From: Chitinophaga pinensis
GTDB taxonomy: Bacteria > Bacteroidota > Bacteroidia > Flavobacteriales > Flavobacteriaceae
Length of the DNA: 8,202 nucleotides
Direction: 5' to 3'
Assembly (NCBI GenBank): GCA_943324925.2
Contig: CALPNL020000085.1
Location: 1-8,202 of the forward strand
Shown piece by piece: positions 1 through 7,354 of the stretch. Under the pieces are notes generated by a model. It was given only the letters and a program-made list of their open reading frames with translations. It had not been told where the DNA came from and did not search any database. The translations under genes and the position numbers were made by a program. How positions within the stretch are numbered: the first letter of the stretch is position 1; every line of letters starts with the position of its first letter.

Positions 1-22
1 AACAAACAAATTTTAAACCACA

Positions 23-2635
23 ATGAGAAAACACTTACTTATTTTGACATTGTTTTTTTGCAGCGTTTCGTTTGCACAAAAAGTAGTTTCAGATTCAATT
101 AAAAAGAACACAGTATTAGATGAGGTTGTAGTCTCTGCTTCTAGAACTCCTGAAAAAGTTTTACAGTCGCCAGTTACAATTGAAAGAATGGGACTAAAAG
201 ACATTAAAAAAACAGCATCTCCTTCTTACTACGACGGGCTAGAGAACCTAAAAGAGGTTCAAATGAACACCAGTAGTTTAACCTTCAAATCAATCAACAC
301 TAGAGGTTTCGCAACAGTTGCAAACGTTAGATTTATGCAATTAGTGGACGGAATGGATAACTCCTCTCCGTTACTAAACTTTGTGTTAGGTAACATGATT
401 GGAATTTCTGAAGTTGACGTTCAAAGCGTGGAATTATTACCTGGAGCCTCTTCTGCATTGTATGGTGCAAATGCCTTTAATGGTATTTTATTCATGAACA
501 GTAAAAACCCATTTACTAGCGAAGGAATAAACGGTTATGTAAAATACGGACAAACTAGCCAACAAGCGGCTGGAGTAAATAGTTTTGCAGATTATGGTGT
601 GAGAGTAGCTCATAAATTTAATAACTATTTTGCTGCTAAAGCAAATTATACTTACATGAAAGGTACCGACTGGTACGCTACCAATTATGATGATAAAACT
701 GTAGCTGGTAGAGACAGAAGTAACATCAATTATGATGGTATCAACGTTTATGGTGATGAAGTTACAACTAACATCAAAGGAGTAGGACAAGGTTTAGCTG
801 CTGCTGGCTTAATTCCTGCTTCAACAGTAAATTTATTGCCAAATGCCAATGTAAGTAGAACTGGTTATAAAGAAATTGAATTAACTGACAACGTTGCATC
901 CAACACTAAATTAGATTTCTCTTTACACTTAAGACCTTTTGGAAATGAAAATTTAGAAGTGATTTGGCAAAGTAAATTTGGATTTGGTAATGCCGTTTAC
1001 CAAGGAGCCAACAGATACTACTTGAATAACTTTTTCATGCAACAACATAAATTAGAATTTAAAGGAAAGAACTTCTTTGTAAGAGGTTATACTACCACTG
1101 AAGACGGTGGAAATTCATACGATATGTTATTTACAGGGATCAACATCAACAGAAAATGGAAAGATGATAGAACTTGGTTCGGTCAATATGCCGGAGCTTA
1201 TATTCAATCAACATTAGCTGGCGCAACTCCTACTGCAGCGCATCAAATTGCAAGAAATACAGCTGATACAGGAAGATTAATTCCTGGTACCGATGCGTTT
1301 AAAACTGCATTTACTGAAGTAACTTCTGAAGCAAGTGTACTTTCTGGGTCTAAATTAGTAGACAACTCTAGAATTTATCACTCGGATGTAAATTACAATT
1401 TTAAAGATCAAATTAAATTTGCAGAAATTCAAGTGGGTGGATCTTACCGATTGTATGAATTAAATTCTCATGGAAGAATATACACTGATGCCAATGGCGT
1501 AATCAATTATAACGAATACGGTGCCTACACACAATTACAAAAGAAATTAATGGAGGACCGTTTGAAACTTTCAGGGTCTATTCGTTATGATAAATCTAAA
1601 AACTTTGAAGGTAACTATTCACCAAGAATTTCTGCCGTTTACTCCGCAGGTGAAAATAAACAACACAATTTTAGAGCTTCTTTTCAAACCGGTTTTAGAA
1701 ATCCATCTACTCAAGATCAATACATCGGATTTAATGTAGGGAGCGCAATTTTACTAGGTTCTGCTCCTGATAACTTAATCCGTTACACTGAAACTTTACC
1801 AGTAAGTACTCCAGTAGGTCAATTATTTGCAGGAGGAACTAGTGTAGTTATGAATGGTTTAAATGCTTACAATAACTCCTATACTGCTGCTTCTGTAGCT
1901 GCTCTATCGGCTACTGGAAACCCAGCAGCTTTGAAAAAAACAAGCTTAGATTATGTTAAACCTGAAGAAGTAAAAGCAATTGAATTAGGATACCGTTCGG
2001 TAATTAGCGATTTTTCTTTTGATGTTAATGGTTATTATAATGTTTACAATAACTTCATTGGTAACATTAACGTTGTTGCTCCTTATTACGGTAAAGCTAT
2101 GGATTCTCCAAGCGCAACTGGCGGACCAACTGATCTTGGAACTCAATCCATTCATGCATTACAAACTGGAAATTACAGAGCTTATCAATTGTATACCAAT
2201 ACTAAAATTGAAATTAAATCTCTTGGTTTCGGACTTGGACTTTCTAAAAAAGTATATAAAGATTTCGAATTTGGCGTGAATTATAACTATGCTGAATTTA
2301 ATTTTGATCAATCTCAAGATGAAAGTTTTGAAGCTAGTTTCAATACCCCAAAACACAGAGTAAAAGCGTCTATTGGAAATGAAAAATTATTCAAAAATAT
2401 TGGATTTAATGTAAGTGGAAGATGGAACAGCGAGTACTTATGGCAATCAACAATGGCTGATGGTTTAATCCCTTCTGCAACTGTAATTGACGCTCAAGTA
2501 ACTTACAATGTTCCAAGCATGAAATCTGCTTTCAAAATTGGGGCTGCTAACCTAGGAGGAAAAGAGTACTTCCAAGTATTAGGAGCTGGATTAATAGGTC
2601 AACAAATTTTTGCTTCTTGGACTATTAAACCATAA
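23..2635 (+). CDS. TonB-dependent outer-membrane receptor
   Basis: This 870-residue protein is a TonB-dependent receptor: a 22-strand outer-membrane barrel closed by a plug domain, importing a ligand with energy from TonB-ExbBD. Residues 1-18 are a Sec signal peptide (basic start, hydrophobic core, SFA before Q19). A TonB-box-like DEVVVSA lies at 33-39. The plug spans roughly 40-165, with NTRGF at 92-96 and the characteristic VELLPGASSALYGANAFNG segment at about 136-154. The rest is barrel, rich in aromatic and Asn/Tyr/Gly alternating strands. It lacks the N-terminal carboxypeptidase-regulatory-like domain seen in many Bacteroidota receptors, including SusC types, and no SusD follows, so it is not a standard glycan-uptake pair. 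The last residues are WTIKP, so it does not end in the usual aromatic residue. The start at 23 gives the signal peptide directly; there is no Shine-Dalgarno motif. The GDSL lipoprotein gene follows after 26 bases, probably in the same operon. The ligand cannot be read from sequence. The family call is very secure. Confidence 0.95.
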   Translation: MRKHLLILTLFFCSVSFAQKVVSDSIKKNTVLDEVVVSASRTPEKVLQSPVTIERMGLKDIKKTASPSYYDGLENLKEVQMNTSSLTFKSINTRGFATVANVRFMQLVDGMDNSSPLLNFVLGNMIGISEVDVQSVELLPGASSALYGANAFNGILFMNSKNPFTSEGINGYVKYGQTSQQAAGVNSFADYGVRVAHKFNNYFAAKANYTYMKGTDWYATNYDDKTVAGRDRSNINYDGINVYGDEVTTNIKGVGQGLAAAGLIPASTVNLLPNANVSRTGYKEIELTDNVASNTKLDFSLHLRPFGNENLEVIWQSKFGFGNAVYQGANRYYLNNFFMQQHKLEFKGKNFFVRGYTTTEDGGNSYDMLFTGININRKWKDDRTWFGQYAGAYIQSTLAGATPTAAHQIARNTADTGRLIPGTDAFKTAFTEVTSEASVLSGSKLVDNSRIYHSDVNYNFKDQIKFAEIQVGGSYRLYELNSHGRIYTDANGVINYNEYGAYTQLQKKLMEDRLKLSGSIRYDKSKNFEGNYSPRISAVYSAGENKQHNFRASFQTGFRNPSTQDQYIGFNVGSAILLGSAPDNLIRYTETLPVSTPVGQLFAGGTSVVMNGLNAYNNSYTAASVAALSATGNPAALKKTSLDYVKPEEVKAIELGYRSVISDFSFDVNGYYNVYNNFIGNINVVAPYYGKAMDSPSATGGPTDLGTQSIHALQTGNYRAYQLYTNTKIEIKSLGFGLGLSKKVYKDFEFGVNYNYAEFNFDQSQDESFEASFNTPKHRVKASIGNEKLFKNIGFNVSGRWNSEYLWQSTMADGLIPSATVIDAQVTYNVPSMKSAFKIGAANLGGKEYFQVLGAGLIGQQIFASWTIKP

Positions 2636-2661
2636 TTATTATTAATATAAAAACATACGTT

Positions 2662-4101
2662 ATGATAAAAAATTTCAAATGGGTTGTATTGGTTTCTTTG
2701 ACCTTTATGGCATGTACAAATGACGATACTGTCACTACTGGTGAAGCGCCAGTAACTGCAGGAACTGCAGATTTTTCGAAATATGTAGCTTTAGGTGATT
2801 CTTTTGCTGCTGGATATTCTGATGGTGCATTATTTAAAAAAGGGCAAGAAAATTCTTACCCTAATTTACTAGCACAACAATTTGCTGCCGCTGGAGGTGG
2901 TGTTTTCTCTAGTCCATTCATGGCCGCAGACAACGTTGGGGGATTCTCAGCAGGGGGTGTTCAAGTAGTCTCTCAAAGATTGTATCTTGAATCTTCTTCA
3001 GGCTCGCCAACACCAACATTGGTTCCTGGAGTTTCAGCAAATACTCTTACAGAGCGTTTAACAGGTACTTTTAATAATATGGGTATTCCTGGAGCTAAGA
3101 GTTTTCACTTACTTTTCAATGGTTATGCGCCTTTAAATCCTTATTTTAAAAGAATGGCTTCTTCTACAACCGCAACTGTTTTAGGAGATGCATTGGCTCA
3201 AAACCCTACCTTCTTTTCTTTATGGATTGGTGGGAATGATGAGTTAGGTTATGCTACTAATGGTGGTGTTCCAACTTCTCAAGATGCTGTAAACGGAAAT
3301 GACTTAACTCCAACCGCTAATTTTACAGCGGCTTACAATGCTTTAGCTACTCAGCTTTCAGCAAACGGAAGAAAAGGAGTGGTTGCGAATTTACCTTACG
3401 TTACTGCTTTACCTTATTTTACAGCTGTTCCCTTTAATGCTGTTCCGCTTAATGCTGCAACTGCAACACAATTAAACAGTGGATATGCACAATATAATGG
3501 TGGCTTAGTAGTAGCTCAAACAATGGGATTAATCTCAGCTGCAGAAAAAACAAGAAGAACGATTACTTTCGCGGCAGGACAAAATGCGGTAGTAATGGTG
3601 GATAGCTATTTAACTAATTTAAGTGCTCTTGGTTTACCTTCCTACAGACAAGCAACCAGTGCAGATTTATTAGTATTGCCTTCTAGATCAATCATTGGAA
3701 CAGCAGTTGGCGGTAATCCAGCTCAAGTTAATGGTGTTTCAGTGCCACTAGAAGATAAATGGGTACTTTCATCTGATGAAGTTGCTGAAGTTAAAGCAGC
3801 AACTGATGCCTATAATTTAGTTATTCAAGCGGCTGCAACTGCAAATAACTTAGCATTTGTTGATGCTAAAACTGTTATGGACCAGTTGAGTACTACAGGA
3901 CTAAATTTCAACACCTATAATATGACTTCAACTTATGTTACTGGAGGAGCTTTCTCTTTAGATGGGGTGCATCCAAGTGCTAGAGGTTATGCTTTAATTA
4001 CCAACTTGTTTATTGATGCAATTAATGCTAAATACGGTTCAACATTAAAGAAAAAAGACGGTAGAGACTTTGAAATTTTATTTCCAAAAGTAATCAACTA
4101 A
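2662..4101 (+). CDS. SGNH/GDSL-family esterase/lipase lipoprotein
   Basis: This 479-residue protein is a probable lipolytic or esterase enzyme of the SGNH/GDSL superfamily, anchored by lipid. Residues 1-17 form a lipoprotein signal peptide with FMAC as lipobox, so C18 is the lipidated residue. The next residues, TNDD, are acidic and resemble the surface-export signal of Bacteroidota lipoproteins. All four SGNH blocks are visible: block I ALGDSFAAGYSDG with nucleophile S47; block II NMGIPG at 139-144, giving the oxyanion glycine; block III IGGND at 189-193 with N192; block V DGVHPS at 434-439 with D434 and H437. The enzyme is therefore predicted active. At 479 residues it is much longer than minimal GDSL hydrolases (about 200), with large insertions between blocks I-II and III-V. 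From memory, similar long flavobacterial lipoproteins are often encoded beside FadL-type transporters; here the neighbour is a TonB receptor. It lies 26 bases after that gene and is followed by a terminator. The substrate is unknown; a fatty-acyl or acetyl ester is plausible. Confidence 0.9.
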   Translation: MIKNFKWVVLVSLTFMACTNDDTVTTGEAPVTAGTADFSKYVALGDSFAAGYSDGALFKKGQENSYPNLLAQQFAAAGGGVFSSPFMAADNVGGFSAGGVQVVSQRLYLESSSGSPTPTLVPGVSANTLTERLTGTFNNMGIPGAKSFHLLFNGYAPLNPYFKRMASSTTATVLGDALAQNPTFFSLWIGGNDELGYATNGGVPTSQDAVNGNDLTPTANFTAAYNALATQLSANGRKGVVANLPYVTALPYFTAVPFNAVPLNAATATQLNSGYAQYNGGLVVAQTMGLISAAEKTRRTITFAAGQNAVVMVDSYLTNLSALGLPSYRQATSADLLVLPSRSIIGTAVGGNPAQVNGVSVPLEDKWVLSSDEVAEVKAATDAYNLVIQAAATANNLAFVDAKTVMDQLSTTGLNFNTYNMTSTYVTGGAFSLDGVHPSARGYALITNLFIDAINAKYGSTLKKKDGRDFEILFPKVIN

Positions 4102-4121
4102 TCTATATTACTAAAATAATT

Positions 4122-4159
4122 AAAGAGTCCAAAATTAATTTTTTGGACTCTTTTTTTTT
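4122..4159 (+). terminator. Rho-independent terminator of the receptor/GDSL operon
   Basis: A perfect 13-bp inverted repeat pairs 4122-4134 (AAAGAGTCCAAAA) with 4141-4153 (TTTTGGACTCTTT) around a 6-base loop. It runs into an uninterrupted T tract at 4151-4159. It starts 20 bases after the GDSL stop codon, so it closes the two-gene unit and separates it from the peptidase gene. The flanking A and T runs would let it act weakly in the other direction too, but no gene points that way here. Confidence 0.9.
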
Positions 4160-4236
4160 ATTCCATCCTCAATCTTAGTTGAAAATAATTTTTCCTTATT
4201 GTATAATTATTTAATTTAGCGAGAAATAACACTTTC

Positions 4237-6165
4237 ATGAAAAAACCATTAGTAGCGTTTTTATTTTTTTGTTTTATGGCAGTAAGTGCTCAAGATTCCG
4301 TTTCTGAGATCAGCAAAATTGCAGCATCAGAAATGAAATCTGCCAAAAAGAAAATGAATTTGGAAGTCAATTCAAATACTCAAAATTATGATATTACGTA
4401 TCATAAATTAGAATTCAATGTTGATCCTGCGATATATTTCATTTCAGGAAAAATAACAACTACTTATACTGCTCTTGCTAATATGAATACACTTACTTTC
4501 GATCTAAGCAATACTTTAATTGTAAGTAGCGTGAAAATAAACAATGTGAGTCTGGCCTATACCCAAAATACAAATGAATTAATAATTACACTTCCTACAA
4601 CGCAATTAATAGGTACTCAAGCTACAGTAGAAGTAATCTATTCTGGTGCACCTCCTCAAAACGGATTTTTTGCTTTTACAAGTACCACTCACGGACCAAG
4701 TAATACTCCGGTCATTTATACTTTATCAGAGCCCTATGGTGCTCGAGATTGGTGGCCTTGTAAACAAGATTTAAATGATAAAATAAATTCCATTGATGTC
4801 TACATTACTGCTCCTTCACAATATATTAGTGTTTCCAATGGAATAGAACCAGAAACTCCTATAATCAACGGGAATTTAAAAACAACACATTTCCGTCATA
4901 ATTATCCTATTCCTGCCTACCTTATTTGTATGGCGGTGACCAATTATACTATTATCAATCAAACTGCAGGGACTGCACCAAACACCTACCCTATCATCAA
5001 TTACATCTATCCAGAAAGTGATAATTCATCACTTAGGACACAAATTTTACAAACTCCACTTCTATTAAATTACTTCAGTTCATTATTAGAAAATTATCCT
5101 TTTGCCAATGAAAAATACGGTCATGCACAATTTGGATGGGGTGGCGGAATGGAACATACCACCGTTTCATTTATGGTTAACTTTGGTAGACAATTAATCG
5201 CCCACGAAATGGCGCACCAATGGTTTGGAGATAAAATTACTTGTGGGACTTGGAAAGACATCTGGTTAAATGAAGGATTTGCAACTTATATTGCAGCTTT
5301 AGTAATTGAAAATTTTGATGGTCCAGCCGCTTTTATAACTGAAAAAGCAACTATGATAGCCAGTATCACTTCTTCAGCTAATGGAACAGTTTATTTATCC
5401 GATGCGGAGGCTTTAATAGTAGATAGAATTTTTGATTACCGACTAACCTACAATAAAGGGGCGATGGTTTTGAATATGCTTCGATTCAAATTAGGAGATA
5501 CGGTGTTCTTTCAGGGAATTAGAAATTACTTAGCCGATAGTAATTTGGCATTTAAATATGCTTTAACTCCAAATTTAAAATCGCATTTAGAGGCCGTTTA
5601 TGGAAGTAGTCTGACTGAATTTTTTAACGACTGGGTTTATAATCAAGGGTATCCTATTTATAACATTACGGTTCAAAACACCGCTGTTGGTCAGGCAAAA
5701 ATAACTGTTTCCCAAACGACTTCACACCCCTCGGTACCCTTTTTTGAAATGCCCGTGCCAGTTCGATTATTAGGCGCAAATGGACAATCTCAAGATGTGG
5801 TAGTGAATAACACAGTAAACGGAGAGCAATTTAATATATCCGTTCCATTTACGGTAATCGGAACTCAGTTTGATCCAAATAAAAATATTATTTCTAGAAT
5901 GAGCACGGCCACTTTAGAGAATACCAACTTCAATATTGACAATGCAATCCAAATATTTCCAAACCCAAGTGCTACAAGTATTTCAGTTTCTATTCCTGAG
6001 AGCATTGAAATTGAAAATGCAGTAATTTATTCGGTATTAGGGCAAAAAATTATGGAAACTAAATCTCAAAAGTCTTGGGATATTTCCTCATTTTCTTCAG
6101 GTATTCATTTTATAACTATTCAAACCAATAAAGGAACGAAGCAATTCAAGTTTGTAAAAGAATAG
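4237..6165 (+). CDS. Secreted M1-family zinc aminopeptidase with T9SS sorting domain
   Basis: This 642-residue protein is a gluzincin aminopeptidase (peptidase family M1) predicted to remove N-terminal residues from peptides outside the cell. Residues 1-18 are a Sec signal peptide (VSA before Q19), followed by a Lys-rich linker. The N-terminal beta domain covers about 48-235. The exopeptidase motif is GGMEH (303-307) in place of the usual GAMEN, with E306 as the expected N-terminus binder. Zinc ligands are H323 and H327 of HEMAHQWFG plus E346 of NEGFA; E324 is the catalytic base. Y405 in YNKGA is the expected transition-state tyrosine. The catalytic domain ends near 470, followed by a short beta region, and the long helical C-terminal domain of aminopeptidase N is absent. 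Residues about 570-642 are a T9SS type A sorting domain: FPNP at 574-577, a YSVLGQK strand and a GIHFITI strand. Export by T9SS is inferred from this tail. The gene stands alone after the terminator; I found no clear promoter in the 135-base gap upstream. Confidence 0.95.
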   Translation: MKKPLVAFLFFCFMAVSAQDSVSEISKIAASEMKSAKKKMNLEVNSNTQNYDITYHKLEFNVDPAIYFISGKITTTYTALANMNTLTFDLSNTLIVSSVKINNVSLAYTQNTNELIITLPTTQLIGTQATVEVIYSGAPPQNGFFAFTSTTHGPSNTPVIYTLSEPYGARDWWPCKQDLNDKINSIDVYITAPSQYISVSNGIEPETPIINGNLKTTHFRHNYPIPAYLICMAVTNYTIINQTAGTAPNTYPIINYIYPESDNSSLRTQILQTPLLLNYFSSLLENYPFANEKYGHAQFGWGGGMEHTTVSFMVNFGRQLIAHEMAHQWFGDKITCGTWKDIWLNEGFATYIAALVIENFDGPAAFITEKATMIASITSSANGTVYLSDAEALIVDRIFDYRLTYNKGAMVLNMLRFKLGDTVFFQGIRNYLADSNLAFKYALTPNLKSHLEAVYGSSLTEFFNDWVYNQGYPIYNITVQNTAVGQAKITVSQTTSHPSVPFFEMPVPVRLLGANGQSQDVVVNNTVNGEQFNISVPFTVIGTQFDPNKNIISRMSTATLENTNFNIDNAIQIFPNPSATSISVSIPESIEIENAVIYSVLGQKIMETKSQKSWDISSFSSGIHFITIQTNKGTKQFKFVKE

Positions 6166-6189
6166 ATTATAAATCAACTGTTCTTTTAT
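6154..6189. terminator. Possible bidirectional hairpin at the convergent gene junction
   Basis: The last bases of the peptidase gene and of the oxidoreductase gene can form a 12-bp stem, 6154-6165 with 6178-6189, including two G-T pairs and a 12-base loop. The right arm is T-rich (TTCTTTTAT) and the left arm is A-rich on the same strand, so each transcript would carry a U-rich 3' arm. There is no separate T tract beyond the stem, and AT-rich DNA yields such pairings by chance, so this is only a candidate. Confidence 0.3.
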
Positions 6190-7207
6190 TCAAATTGCTT
6201 TCAATACAAGCTTCGATAATTCGCATGGTATTTATGCCGTCTTGTGCAGTGACAGGTTCCGCCAAATTGTAGACAATAGATTGGTAAACGCCATCAAAAT
6301 AATCGTAGTAATTTCCTAGCTGCGTTGGTACTTTTTTTCGAATTATTTCACCGTTAATTTCTGTATGTAACAAGCCTTCATTGCCTTCATTTTCCGATTT
6401 CCAAGTAGTTCGATTGGGCATTTCACCCATTTTCAAAGAGTCTTCTTGAAGATCCCCTCGTTGCTTTAGAAAGGAACCGTTTTCACCATGAAGAATATAA
6501 GCGGGGATAGCTTCACGAACAAAAAAACCAGATTTTAATCTCGCGTTGAAGTGAGGATAAAAAAGCAAAAGGTCAATATAATCATCGACTACGGATTCTT
6601 TTCTTGTGGTTCTAATGTCTGCAAAAACTCGTATTGGCATCCCAAATAAATGCAATGCTTGGTCGATTAAATGCGGACCCAAGTCTTTCAAAATTCCGGA
6701 ACCTGGGTTAATCGTTTCCTTATGTAATTTAGGACTTAATTCAGGATTATAGCGGTCAAAATGAAATTCTGCTTCTACAATATTTCCTAAAATCCCTTCC
6801 TGAAAAATTTTTTTAACGGTTTTAAAATCACTATCCCAACGGCGGTTTTGAAATACCGCTAATTTCAAATTGTTAGCATCAGCTATTGCTTTTAACTCTT
6901 CTGCTTCAGCAACAGTTGTAGTAAATGCCTTTTCAACTATAATATGTTTTCCTGCTAACAAGGCTCTTTTTGCATATTCATAATGAGACGCTGTTGGCGT
7001 ATTTACAATCACCAATTCAATTTCATCTTGTAAAAGTTCCTCATAAGAAGAGTAACTTTTAACATTTGGATAATCCAATTGAATTAATTTATTGCTTCTT
7101 TCCCATGAACCAACCAATTCAAATCCTTCATGTAATTCTAAAAAAGGAGCGTGGAATACTTTTCCCGACATCCCATAAGAAAGCAACGCAGTTTTAATTT
7201 TTCTCAT
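6167..7207 (-). CDS. Gfo/Idh/MocA-family NAD(P)-dependent oxidoreductase, YdgJ/IolW type
   Basis: This 346-residue cytosolic protein is a dehydrogenase with an N-terminal Rossmann domain and a C-terminal alpha/beta substrate domain, the normal length for the family. The nucleotide-binding turn is SYGMSGKVFHAPF (10-22), close to the equivalent segment in E. coli YdgJ as I remember it. The EKP motif appears as EKA, with catalytic K93. NRRWDSDF at 121-128 and GSGILKDLGPHLIDQ at 169-183 are typical of this subgroup; D175 and H179 are the expected catalytic pair. The family acts on sugars or inositols: B. subtilis IolW is an NADP-dependent scyllo-inositol dehydrogenase and belongs to the same group. 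The substrate here is inferred only at the level of a polyol or sugar. The gene converges on the peptidase gene with one base between stop codons and is divergent from rseP. No inositol-pathway neighbours are present. No clear promoter was found in the divergent gap. Confidence 0.92.
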   Translation of the reverse strand: MRKIKTALLSYGMSGKVFHAPFLELHEGFELVGSWERSNKLIQLDYPNVKSYSSYEELLQDEIELVIVNTPTASHYEYAKRALLAGKHIIVEKAFTTTVAEAEELKAIADANNLKLAVFQNRRWDSDFKTVKKIFQEGILGNIVEAEFHFDRYNPELSPKLHKETINPGSGILKDLGPHLIDQALHLFGMPIRVFADIRTTRKESVVDDYIDLLLFYPHFNARLKSGFFVREAIPAYILHGENGSFLKQRGDLQEDSLKMGEMPNRTTWKSENEGNEGLLHTEINGEIIRKKVPTQLGNYYDYFDGVYQSIVYNLAEPVTAQDGINTMRIIEACIESNLNKRTVDL

Positions 7208-7293
7208 TTTATCAAATTGAATTGTAAAAATACTCTCATTTTATGAAAATATAAATAATTAACAAATTTTTAAAAGACCAGACAAAATAAAAA

Positions 7294-7325
7294 TTGAAAA
7301 ATTACTATTTAATACCTTACTTTTG
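7294..7325 (+). promoter_or_regulatory. Bacteroidota-type promoter for rseP
   Basis: TACTTTTG at 7318-7325 matches the Bacteroidota -7 consensus TAnnTTTG exactly. TTG at 7294-7296 serves as the -33 element, with a 21-base spacer, inside the spacing range known for Flavobacterium promoters. Transcription would begin near 7331-7334, leaving a short A-rich leader of about 20-25 bases before the ATG at 7355. There is no Shine-Dalgarno motif in that leader, as is usual in this phylum. Confidence 0.6.
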
Positions 7326-7354
7326 TTGGTTATAAAAAATACGAAAATTAAATA

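Noticed and set aside
13..204. Minus-strand open frame of 63 codons
   Set aside because: It lies antisense to the receptor signal peptide and plug, with no recognisable domain; a shadow of the real gene.
488..790. Minus-strand open frame of 100 codons
   Set aside because: Entirely antisense to the receptor barrel; its composition (Ile, Ser, Val rich) reflects the complement of the coding strand.
2019..2356. Two open frames of 86 (+) and 65 (-) codons inside the receptor gene
   Set aside because: Out-of-frame shadows within a clearly coding barrel region, low-complexity Leu/Ile/Phe content and no motif.
23..4101. SusC/SusD-type glycan uptake pair
   Set aside because: The receptor lacks the SusC N-terminal domain and the second gene is a clear SGNH hydrolase with no SusD features.
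4178..4219. Promoter for the peptidase gene (GTTG at 4178-4181 with TATAATTA at 4202-4209, or TAATTTAG at 4212-4219)
   Set aside because: Each candidate has mismatches to TAnnTTTG or poor spacing to a TTG element; in DNA this AT-rich such matches are expected by chance.
7208..7290. Minus-strand promoter for the oxidoreductase (TCAATTTG at 7213-7220, TTATTTTG at 7283-7290, AAAATTTG at 7263-7270)
   Set aside because: The first is too close to the start codon, and the others have a mismatch and no TTG at a suitable distance upstream.
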